Origin: Chthonomonas calidirosea
GTDB lineage: Bacteria; Armatimonadota; Chthonomonadetes; Chthonomonadales; Chthonomonadaceae
Assembly: GCA_945878775.1 (NCBI GenBank)
Contig: CAMCUQ010000018.1
Coordinates: 1-35,291, forward strand
Length of the DNA: 35,291 nt
Direction of reading: 5' to 3'
Part shown: one piece after another, positions 25,515-32,643 of the stretch
Position numbering within the stretch: position 1 is the first letter of the stretch
Layout of the letters: each line of letters opens with the position of its first letter
Translations under genes and position numbers: made by a program
The notes under the pieces: generated by a model
What the model was told of the DNA's origin: nothing
Database searches by the model: none
What the model saw: only the letters and a program-made list of their open reading frames with translations

Positions 25515-26300
25515 TTACTTACGAATTGACCAAAAGATAATCCAGAGCGGGGCTACCGCCGTAAAGTGTTCCGATGTACCTGCGGGTTGGGAGAAATCGG
25601 CTTCCCCAGAAGGCTGCTCGTAGAAATGAAATATCTCCAGGTTTTCCCCTATCAGTCCATTGATGAGATCGCTCAAAGTGTGGCGATACTCGCGCCTCCA
25701 TGGGATAGCGTCCAGTTTTGGGGCTTCGCCAAAGACCCAATCCTCATCCGCAAGCGAAACAATGGCTCCGCTCTGATAGGGATAGCGCAAAGGATAGCCC
25801 GTCCCGTCCCAGTCCTCTGGATTCATGCCGAGCAAGAACGGATTCGCACACATGAAATGATAGATGCCCTGTGAGCAAAGAACTCGCGCAACCTCGCGGA
25901 AGACAGAACGCGCCTCCGGTACGAAGTTGATCGAATAAGGCTGATAGACAATGTCGAATGAGTTCGCCTCAAAGCAAGAGAGATCACGCATATCTCCCTG
26001 CTGAATCCGAATCGTCAGCCCATACTTCTCTGCCGCCTCTTTATCCCGTTGGAGTTGACCCTCTGAGAGATCGAACACCGTGACATCCGCGCCCAAAAGC
26101 GCGAACGCGACAGACTGCTGCCCCCCACCACTGGCAAGGCAAAGCACTCTTTTACCCGCTATCTCTGCCAACAAGCCTTTCGGATCGAGGTAAGATTTTG
26201 CCTCTTCCACATCCAAATCGAGGTAAGGCTTGGTGAAAATCGCCTCCGCTTGAACGAGCGAATTCCATCTTTCTCTATTATAACGCGCAATTTCATCCAT
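25515..26300 (-). CDS. Class I SAM-dependent methyltransferase
   Basis: A 261-residue protein with a Methyltransf_11/25-type Rossmann domain. Motif I VLCLASGGGQQS (about 53-64), motif II VTVFDLSEGQL, the acidic GDMRDL and motif IV FDIVYQPYSINF are all present. The C-terminal part (GYPLRYPYQSGAI, TLSDLINGLI) is typical of small-molecule methyltransferases near UbiE/Methyltransf_11. The substrate is unknown. AAGGAA lies about nine bases before the ATG. It is upstream of and probably co-transcribed with the kinase-FecR gene. Confidence 0.88.
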   Translation of the reverse strand: MDEIARYNRERWNSLVQAEAIFTKPYLDLDVEEAKSYLDPKGLLAEIAGKRVLCLASGGGQQSVAFALLGADVTVFDLSEGQLQRDKEAAEKYGLTIRIQQGDMRDLSCFEANSFDIVYQPYSINFVPEARSVFREVARVLCSQGIYHFMCANPFLLGMNPEDWDGTGYPLRYPYQSGAIVSLADEDWVFGEAPKLDAIPWRREYRHTLSDLINGLIGENLEIFHFYEQPSGEADFSQPAGTSEHFTAVAPLWIIFWSIRK

Positions 26301-26457
26301 TTGATACCGTTCCTTATAGCTTTTTCAGGCTAGGGTCACATTGGGAGGGGTTATTACAAGGCTTTTTCGACTTTTATGTGCGGTTTTCCTGCGAAGGGGA
26401 GTGCTATGATGTAAACTTTAACAGGGATGCCCCGTCTAAAGGGAGAGGAGAACGATT

Positions 26458-27438
26458 ATGAAAAAACAATCTGTTTTTTGCCCACTGTTGGGATTATCAT
26501 TGGTTCTGTTTGTGGGGGTCGAAGGTGTGTTGGCGCAACCGCCTTCACGCCGTGCACGTCCTGCCGGTCGCAACGGTGCGGCAACCCGAGAGGCAAATAA
26601 CGATATTGGAAATGCCCGTATCCTCTCTAATCTGGGCAGTGCGCTCTTGCACCCCAAGATCAAAGACCCGCTATCGTCCCATCTGTTTGCTCTGGTCAAG
26701 CGTGCGGATGTCTATGCAGAGTTGAAAATCACAAGCAGGCAGCGTGAATCTCTCGAAAAGCTACAAGAAACCCTCTCGGAACAGCTCTACGCCAAGATGC
26801 ATGAGGCGGTGGACGCAGACATTCTTGACCCTGCGGGGTTGAAAGAACTACCCGTTAATGAGCGTGTCAAGCAGATACGCGAGTTTCGGGAGCAGGTAAG
26901 AGAAAGGTCGAAAGGGGCGATTGTTGAGTTTCAGGGAGACGTGGAAGGGGAACTGACGAAGCTTCTGACCGCAAAACAAATGACGCGCTTGAAGCAACTC
27001 GATTTGCAGTGGCGGGGTCCTCTGGCTTTGGGAGATGTGCGCGTTTCACAACCCTTTGAGTTGGATGATGAGCAGAAGGTTTCCCTTGAGGATGTCATCG
27101 TGGATTATAAACAGAAGCATTCGGAGATAACTGCAGACGCGGTACAGAGTGGTCTAAATATTTCACCAGCCACACCAAGTGGGCGCGGGGCAGCAATTGA
27201 TACTGGGGAAGTAGTGGAGAAACCCGCTACCGCCAATGGCTCAAACCGTAACGCACTCCCTTTGAAGCCTCAAGAGGTACAGCAAAAGATGATGCAGAAG
27301 ATGTTAGAGGCTCAGCCGGAGTTGGACAAGGTGATCAAGACTTTGGAGAAGAAGGTTCTCAAGATGCTCTCTCCAGACCAAAAGCAATTGTGGAAAGAGA
27401 TGCAGGGAAGCAAGTTTACTTTCCGACAATCCGACTAA
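26458..27438 (+). CDS. Secreted coiled-coil protein of unknown function
   Basis: 326 residues with a signal peptide (MKKQSVFCPLLGLSLVLFVG, cleavage near VLAQ). The mature part is basic and disordered at first (RRARPAGRN), then charged and helical with likely coiled coils (about 85-190 and 280-320) and Q/M-rich ends. The spacing of helices after LKITSRQRESLEKLQE and the repeated LTAKQMTRLKQL/LSPDQKQLWKEM pattern recall Spy/CpxP-like LTxxQ periplasmic proteins, but the similarity is loose. AGAGGAG precedes the ATG by eight bases. I do not assign a function. Confidence 0.7.
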   Translation: MKKQSVFCPLLGLSLVLFVGVEGVLAQPPSRRARPAGRNGAATREANNDIGNARILSNLGSALLHPKIKDPLSSHLFALVKRADVYAELKITSRQRESLEKLQETLSEQLYAKMHEAVDADILDPAGLKELPVNERVKQIREFREQVRERSKGAIVEFQGDVEGELTKLLTAKQMTRLKQLDLQWRGPLALGDVRVSQPFELDDEQKVSLEDVIVDYKQKHSEITADAVQSGLNISPATPSGRGAAIDTGEVVEKPATANGSNRNALPLKPQEVQQKMMQKMLEAQPELDKVIKTLEKKVLKMLSPDQKQLWKEMQGSKFTFRQSD

Positions 27439-27457
27439 TCTCAGTTGAATATTGCTA

Positions 27458-27495
27458 CATAAGCCCTTCTCCTACCTTTAGGGGAAGGGCTTATG
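27458..27495. terminator. Bidirectional terminator between convergent genes
   Basis: A 16-bp stem with one G-T pair (CATAAGCCCTTCTCCT at 27458-27473 with 27480-27495) and a six-base loop lies between the stops of the secreted coiled-coil gene and hflX. Serves both strands. Confidence 0.8.
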
Positions 27496-27503
27496 TATTG
27501 GGT

Positions 27504-28823
27504 TTAAGGGAGTGTTTCTAGCACTCCGCCATGCGCGTGAGAAGGCTCTTCGGTGATGCGGTAGGGAGCCACTTTTCCCGCGATGTCGGGGGTGAGATGC
27601 GCCTCCATGAAGATTCCCGCCTCGGCATACTCTATTTTATCCACGCGCCCCTGCTCGTAACATTTCGCCACAAGATCGCTTTTACTATAGGGCAGGCACA
27701 CCTTCACCTCAATTAACAGCCCCTGCAACGTCTCTATAACACACGCCATGAGATCGGGAAAGCCTGCGCCCGTCTGTGCCGAGATGCAGACCGACCCCGG
27801 GGTATCCTCCTGCAAAAGTTGCAAAAAGAGGGAGTCTCGTATGAGGTCACACTTGTTGAACACTGTGATAATGGGCTTGCCTACCACGCCGAGATCGTCC
27901 AAAACATCGAGTACTGCCTGATGTTGTACTTCACGGTGGGGGTGGCTAGCGTCCACGACATGGATCAGAAAGTCGGCTTCGATGGTCTCCTCAAGAGTGG
28001 CACGAAACGACGCAACGAGATCAGTGGGCAGGTTCCGAATAAACCCCACGGTGTCTGTCAGCAAAATAGACCAGCCCTCTGGCAAGTCCACACGGCGAGT
28101 GGTGGGGTCTAGGGTCGCAAAGAGTTGCGCGTCTGCATAGACTTCACTGCCGGAAAGCTTATTGAGCAGTGTCGATTTTCCAGCACTTGTATAGCCCACT
28201 ATCGCCGCCGAAGGATAGGGAAGTTTACGCCGTTGAATCCGTTGTTGCTGGCGTTGGTTTCGCACCTCCGATATTTGCGCCTCTAGATCACTAATGGTCT
28301 CACGCACTTTTCGGCGGTCGGTCTCTAGCTTCGTCTCTCCCGCGCCACCGCGCACCCCGATACCTCCCTGTTGACGCTCAAACTTAGTGTAGAGTCCCGA
28401 AAGGCGTGGGAGCAGGTAGCTGAGTTGGGCAAGCTGGACTTGGAGGCGTCCTTCCCGTGTTCTGGCGCGTTGGGCAAAGATGTCGAGGATCAGTTGAGTG
28501 CGATCAATAACACGGCACTTTACCGTATCCTCCAAGTTTCTGACTTGAACGGTAGAGAGTTCGCTATCTACGATGACGAGGTTTGCGCTCAGGTCTTGTA
28601 CGCCTGCAAAAAGCTCCTCTGCTTTACCGGAACCGATGTAGTGGGTGGGACTGGGGCGGTCGCGCCTTTGGTAGAAGTCACCAACGACCTCTGCGCCCGC
28701 CGTTTCGGCGAGGGCGGTCAACTCTTCTAGGGCATAGGGGCGCATCGCCTCATCTGGCTCAATGAGAACCAAAACGGACCGCTCTTTAATATTTATTTCA
28801 TGAAACACGGAATGGCGAGACAT
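27504..28823 (-). CDS. hflX: GTPase HflX
   Basis: 439 residues from the ATG at 28823, where AGAAGGAG sits upstream; the frame stays open to 29171 across comB but has no independent support there. The HflX N-terminal domain contains HYIGSGKAEEL (61-71), the linker GGIGVRGGAGETKLETDRR holds the family signature, and the G domain has GYTSAGKST (210-218), DTVGFI (257-262) and NKCD (323-326). HflX splits stalled or heat-damaged ribosomes in a nucleotide-dependent way. Length is normal. It is the last gene of the radC-comB-hflX run. Confidence 0.95.
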   Translation of the reverse strand: MSRHSVFHEINIKERSVLVLIEPDEAMRPYALEELTALAETAGAEVVGDFYQRRDRPSPTHYIGSGKAEELFAGVQDLSANLVIVDSELSTVQVRNLEDTVKCRVIDRTQLILDIFAQRARTREGRLQVQLAQLSYLLPRLSGLYTKFERQQGGIGVRGGAGETKLETDRRKVRETISDLEAQISEVRNQRQQQRIQRRKLPYPSAAIVGYTSAGKSTLLNKLSGSEVYADAQLFATLDPTTRRVDLPEGWSILLTDTVGFIRNLPTDLVASFRATLEETIEADFLIHVVDASHPHREVQHQAVLDVLDDLGVVGKPIITVFNKCDLIRDSLFLQLLQEDTPGSVCISAQTGAGFPDLMACVIETLQGLLIEVKVCLPYSKSDLVAKCYEQGRVDKIEYAEAGIFMEAHLTPDIAGKVAPYRITEEPSHAHGGVLETLP

Positions 28824-28861
28824 ACTCTCTCTCCTTCTAAAATCACCTATAATATCAATCT

Positions 28862-29614
28862 TTACTTGCCCTCTTCCAGAGGCACAAACCAGCCCTTTTT
28901 GAGGAAGGGAACAACGGTATAACGGTCTAGTTGAGCCGCATGAATGACATCCTCTTTCTCTCCACGTCCACAAAGTTCGCGCCCGCTTCCACACTCTATC
29001 AGGAGAGACTCTAATTCCGACACGTTGCTCAAGAACGCCGAGGCGCAGACCTTCGCTTCCGGTGACATATCTGCTTTGATATGGGATAGAACGGCTCCCG
29101 CACCCAAGTAGTCCTCTAGGGCAACGCGAAGAGTGCCATCTCGATTTGAAGCGAGCCAACGCTCCCCGCAAGGGTTAATAGTGACGTTTCGCCCTGTCTC
29201 CGCCATGAGGCGCGTTACAGCACCTCCCACGGCACGCGCATTCAACAAGGCTCCAATTAGTAGATAGGGAACGCGCTCGCCATAACGACTGCACGCGGCT
29301 CCATTGCGCGATCCTAATACAACCCTTGTTCCCGGCTCTGCGCCCTTATAGGAGGAGGGGGAGAGGGTATACCGACAGCCTTCAGAACGCTTACCACTCG
29401 CTTCAGCGTGCCACTGCTTGGCGACTTGAAGCGCGTCTTCTTCTTCCAAGCAAGGAAAAAGGGAGACGCCATTTGCAAGGGCAGTGATCACCGTTGTGGA
29501 GAAGCGTAGTGTGTCTACGACAACGAGAATATCCCCGCGCTCTGCCGCCCATTCGGCTCCCTGCCAACCCCATTCCAGACGACACGCATAGCCTTCTTGA
29601 TCGAAATCGTTCAT
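28862..29614 (-). CDS. comB: 2-phosphosulfolactate phosphatase family protein (ComB)
   Basis: 250 residues of the ComB fold: VVVDTLRFSTTVITALANG (about 31-49) is the metal-binding signature, with VVLGSRNGAACS and LLNARAVGG following. ComB removes phosphate from 2-phosphosulfolactate in coenzyme M or sulfolactate synthesis; in most bacteria lacking coenzyme M its role is uncertain. Its start overlaps the radC stop by four bases (ATGA at 29611-29614), so the two are translationally coupled. Family assignment is good, true substrate unsure. Confidence 0.85.
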   Translation of the reverse strand: MNDFDQEGYACRLEWGWQGAEWAAERGDILVVVDTLRFSTTVITALANGVSLFPCLEEEDALQVAKQWHAEASGKRSEGCRYTLSPSSYKGAEPGTRVVLGSRNGAACSRYGERVPYLLIGALLNARAVGGAVTRLMAETGRNVTINPCGERWLASNRDGTLRVALEDYLGAGAVLSHIKADMSPEAKVCASAFLSNVSELESLLIECGSGRELCGRGEKEDVIHAAQLDRYTVVPFLKKGWFVPLEEGK

Positions 29615-30303
29615 AGAAACCCTAGTTGTTTTAGGCTCACAAAACGGTTGTAACCGATAATAATATGATCCAGAACCTCAATTCCCAAAAGCTCACCACA
29701 CTCAACGAGGCGGTGCGTCACACTCTTATCTTGTGGGCTCGGGGTGGGGTCTCCACTAGGGTGGTTGTGGGCAACAATGAGAGAGGAGGCATTTGCCGAG
29801 ATAGCCTCTCGAAAGACATCACGGGGGTGGGCTATACTCTCATCTAAAGAACCCTTGGAGATAGTGACTATCTTCTGTACTCTGTTTTTTGTGTCCAGTA
29901 GCAGGGCTTTGAAATGCTCCTGCTTGGCGTCCCGTAATTCGGGCAAAAGCAGGTTTGATACATCCTGTGGGCTACTGATCGTGGGACGGTCTTCTTGGGA
30001 GAGCACCGCCAACCGTTTTCCAAGTTCGAAAGCAGCGGCGACCTGAATGGCTTTGACGCTTCCGATTCCTTTGATACGACTCAGCGATTCTGGGCTCGTG
30101 TTTGCAACCCCCCGTAACCCTCCAAACTGACTGAGCATCTTTTCTGCCAACCCCAACGCCGACAGCTCAGGTGTGCCAGTGCGGAGTTGGATAGCGATTA
30201 GCTCGGCAGTGGAGACGACGCTCGCGCCATATGTCCAAAGCCTCTCACGCGGACGCTCCTCGGCAGGCATCTCTCGAATGGCTACCGTGTACCTTTCAGA
30301 CAT
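29611..30303 (-). CDS. radC: RadC-family JAMM protein
   Basis: 230 residues: an N-terminal UPF0758 helix-hairpin-helix region (SRIKGIGSVKA at 75-85) and a C-terminal JAB/MPN domain with the zinc motif HNHPSGDPTPSPQD (His179, His181, Asp192). RadC was first linked to DNA repair, but that role is doubtful; JAMM folds are zinc hydrolases. AAGGAG lies seven bases before the ATG. Length and motifs are standard. First gene of the coupled radC-comB pair. Confidence 0.95.
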   Translation of the reverse strand: MSERYTVAIREMPAEERPRERLWTYGASVVSTAELIAIQLRTGTPELSALGLAEKMLSQFGGLRGVANTSPESLSRIKGIGSVKAIQVAAAFELGKRLAVLSQEDRPTISSPQDVSNLLLPELRDAKQEHFKALLLDTKNRVQKIVTISKGSLDESIAHPRDVFREAISANASSLIVAHNHPSGDPTPSPQDKSVTHRLVECGELLGIEVLDHIIIGYNRFVSLKQLGFL

Positions 30304-30356
30304 TGGGGTTCTCCTTCAAAATGACAAGAGAGGGAGCCTTGTTTAGAAGCGTTCGA

Positions 30357-30417
30357 CTCTTCTCTCGTTTCGGCAAGGGGTTTTGCTCAACAAAGATCGA
30401 AATCCTCGTGAGAAGAG
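30357..30417. other. Long imperfect stem-loop between the LolA-like gene and radC
   Basis: CTCTTCTC (30357-30364) pairs with GAGAAGAG (30410-30417), and inside it TTTCG (30368-30372) with CGAAA (30398-30402), around a 25-base tip. It fills much of the 140-base gap. It could be a terminator for the LolA-like gene on the minus strand or a small structured RNA; there is no U-tract. Confidence 0.35.
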
Positions 30418-30445
30418 GCGTGTATTGACAAGGAGATGGCTCTCT

Positions 30446-31603
30446 TTAGCGTGGCTTTGCGGGTGCTGAGGGATTCATACCATAACGCTGTAGAATAGCG
30501 TCTCTCATGTTTTTGTAGTCACGCAGTTTTAGTTTTTTGGGTTTCACTGGACCATAAAGCCAAGCATCCTTGGGAGGCGTGAAGACGAAGGGGTCTTCTT
30601 CTTTTTTGGTGTCCCTCTCCAAGATATAGTCGTAAATGATACGGGTTTTGAAGGCTCTGGATACGGCACGACTCATTGGGGGAGGCTGGAGAGAAACCTC
30701 TCTCTCTTCTGGAGTGAGACCGGCAGGAGGCTCTACTGGCTGTGCCTGTCCAATGTCTGCGAGTTCATCAAGGGCATCCCCCACTTTTCCGGGTTCGGGC
30801 GGTCCTGTGATGGGAAGCTCCTCCTGAATAACGCGTCGTAGCAAGCCATCCTCTTTCCCCACATAAAAACGGTATTCGACCTCTTTTTGGGGCGAAGACC
30901 AACGCATGATGACAACCTCTGTGGTCTCTTTGTGAATGGTCTCGACGCCGCCATACTGTACGGAATCCATGATCTCATCTAGGTTCTCAAAAGGGTTGAC
31001 GCCCATAATCATGAGAACATCCCATGAGCTGAGATTCATTCTGTCCATTTTTACGAAATCTGCAAGACGCGACGGTGCTTTTTCACGGGTATAGAAGTTC
31101 CGCTCCGGCATGGTGGTGAAAAACTCTTTACCATCACAGACCCATTGGTAGTTCATGGGTTGCCCTGTTCCCTCATCCTTGAGCTCTAGCCGAAAACGGT
31201 TTGGTTGTGCATACAAGAATCGGATAGAGCGGGGCATCTGAATGCGTGTGGGGTTCGGTTTCTCTCCTGTTGTGTCGGTTGCGGGTATTGCAGAGTCTTT
31301 GGGAGGCGTCACCTCTTTTGGCGCGATGGGAGGATTGGCGAGGGTGTCTTTTTCTTTGCCCTCTTTGGGAGCCTCTAGGGGCGCAAAGGGCGAGTTTCCG
31401 GGAGTGAAAGCGATGGTCTCGGAGTAAAAATTCGTTCGAGCGGAGAAGGTTTTCAGGGAACGGTAGGCGTCCGCCATACGTGCAATGACTAGGCGGGCGC
31501 GAGGGTCTACTTTGTCAGGCTTTTTTGTGGGGACTTGTCCCCACGTCTGCCCGCAAAAGAGTGCTCCAAAAAAGATCAGGCTGCCACATAAAAACCGTCG
31601 CAA
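30446..31603 (-). CDS. Secreted LolA-like (DUF2092-type) protein
   Basis: 385 residues from TTG 31603, chosen because AGAGGA lies six bases upstream and the product then begins directly with a signal peptide (RRFLCGSLIFFGALFCGQTWG). A longer form from GTG 31627 would overlap the adenosyltransferase gene. The mature protein opens LVIARMADAYRSLKTFSARTNFYSE, a pattern of LolA/LolB-fold outer-membrane lipoprotein carriers, then a Pro/Lys-rich insertion (about 75-120), then beta strands (FLYAQPNRFRLELKD, YQWVCDGKEFFTTM). It may bind lipid or lipoprotein acyl chains in the periplasm, but in this group the role is unproven. Confidence 0.7.
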   Translation of the reverse strand: MRRFLCGSLIFFGALFCGQTWGQVPTKKPDKVDPRARLVIARMADAYRSLKTFSARTNFYSETIAFTPGNSPFAPLEAPKEGKEKDTLANPPIAPKEVTPPKDSAIPATDTTGEKPNPTRIQMPRSIRFLYAQPNRFRLELKDEGTGQPMNYQWVCDGKEFFTTMPERNFYTREKAPSRLADFVKMDRMNLSSWDVLMIMGVNPFENLDEIMDSVQYGGVETIHKETTEVVIMRWSSPQKEVEYRFYVGKEDGLLRRVIQEELPITGPPEPGKVGDALDELADIGQAQPVEPPAGLTPEEREVSLQPPPMSRAVSRAFKTRIIYDYILERDTKKEEDPFVFTPPKDAWLYGPVKPKKLKLRDYKNMRDAILQRYGMNPSAPAKPR

Positions 31604-31614
31604 GGTATTTCCTC

Positions 31615-32187
31615 TCAAGGGTTCCACGGCACATCTTCGCGCCCCTGCCTAGAGTTCGCAGCACGTGCCAGAACAAAGATCAGATCGGAGAGACGATTGA
31701 GGTATATCACTATTTCTGGGTTTATGTTCGGTTTTCCTGCTTCCTCTGTTAAACGCACCAAAGAGACGCACATTCGTTCGGCGCGTCGGCAGACAGTTCT
31801 CGCAAAATGGAGGTGTGCCGCCAGTGCCGTGCCTCCGGGCAAAATGAAGCGGGTGAGAGGAGGGAGTTCAGCCTCGAAGTGATCTATCCAACTCTCTAGC
31901 GATTGTGCCTTCTCTGGCGGAACTCTTTGGATGGTGACACGCCCTCTTTGTAGCTCTTCGTTTTCTGGAGTGGCGAGGTCTGAACCGAGCATGAAAAGAT
32001 CGTTCTGGAGAGACAGCAAGAGCGCGTCTATTTCTGAATCGACCTGCAACGCCAACGCCATGCCCAAAACGGCATTCAGTTCATCTACAGAACCATAGGC
32101 ATTTACGCGCAGATCATCTTTATAGACGCGCTCTCCTCCGAAAAGTCCGGTCTCACCCAGATCACCTGTTCGCGTATAGATACGCAT
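31615..32187 (-). CDS. pduO: PduO-type cob(I)alamin adenosyltransferase
   Basis: 190 residues of the PduO/MMAB family. MRIYTRTGDLGETGLFGGERV is the N-terminal ATP-binding signature, the VNAYGSVDELNA helix follows, FILPGGTALAAHLHFARTVCRRAER (about 113-137) carries the catalytic Arg, and LNRLSDLIFVLAR closes the fold. It transfers the adenosyl group of ATP to cob(I)alamin to make coenzyme B12, so the host probably uses a B12-dependent mutase or other enzyme encoded elsewhere. The symbol is for the family type; no propanediol genes are nearby. It lies between the ferredoxin and LolA-like genes, all on the minus strand. Confidence 0.94.
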   Translation of the reverse strand: MRIYTRTGDLGETGLFGGERVYKDDLRVNAYGSVDELNAVLGMALALQVDSEIDALLLSLQNDLFMLGSDLATPENEELQRGRVTIQRVPPEKAQSLESWIDHFEAELPPLTRFILPGGTALAAHLHFARTVCRRAERMCVSLVRLTEEAGKPNINPEIVIYLNRLSDLIFVLARAANSRQGREDVPWNP

Positions 32188-32220
32188 GGTGTCTCTGGCA
32201 TCCTTCCTTTTAACAATTCT

Positions 32221-32478
32221 CTAAAAAGCGATTGCGGCTAGCTTGATGTAGTGCTCATACTGTTTCGGCACGTCGCTATCGGCAAAGATCGCGGTGACGG
32301 GACACTCTGGCTCACATAGCCCACAGTCGATGCACTCATCGGGATTGATGAGAAGCATATCATAAGTTTTGCCGTCTTCCCCCTCTGCAATCTTCTCATG
32401 GATACAATCGACAGGGCAGACCGCGACACAGGACTTGTCCTTGACTCCAATACAGGCTTCCGTAATGACATAAGCCAT
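32221..32478 (-). CDS. Seven-iron type ferredoxin
   Basis: 85 residues, closely similar in layout to Azotobacter FdI. Cys9, Cys17 and Cys59 fit the [3Fe-4S] site, while Cys21, Cys49, Cys52 and Cys55 fit the [4Fe-4S] site ([12 protein letters not shown]). Val12 occupies the place of the extra FdI cysteine, which favours a three-iron cluster. A small soluble electron carrier in the cytoplasm; its redox partner is not evident. GGAGG lies nine bases before the ATG, and TATACT on the minus strand within the gap upstream (about 32540-32545) may be its -10 box. Confidence 0.93.
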   Translation of the reverse strand: MAYVITEACIGVKDKSCVAVCPVDCIHEKIAEGEDGKTYDMLLINPDECIDCGLCEPECPVTAIFADSDVPKQYEHYIKLAAIAF

Positions 32479-32643
32479 TGAAAATATCCTCCAAAAAATA
32501 TAGGATGAGGAGCTTCCACCCCGGCACCCGTTCTGAGACTAAAGTATACCCTACTGTTTTCAGATTCGTGCAGGTCTTGGCGTTGTGCCTGAAGAAACTA
32601 AACTGTAAGGTTGGCTTGTCTTGGAATGAGGAGAGGTAGAGGA

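Noticed and set aside
28824-29171. N-terminal extension of HflX by 116 residues
   Set aside because: The extension is a shadow of comB in another frame; the ATG at 28823 has a good Shine-Dalgarno and gives a normal HflX length.
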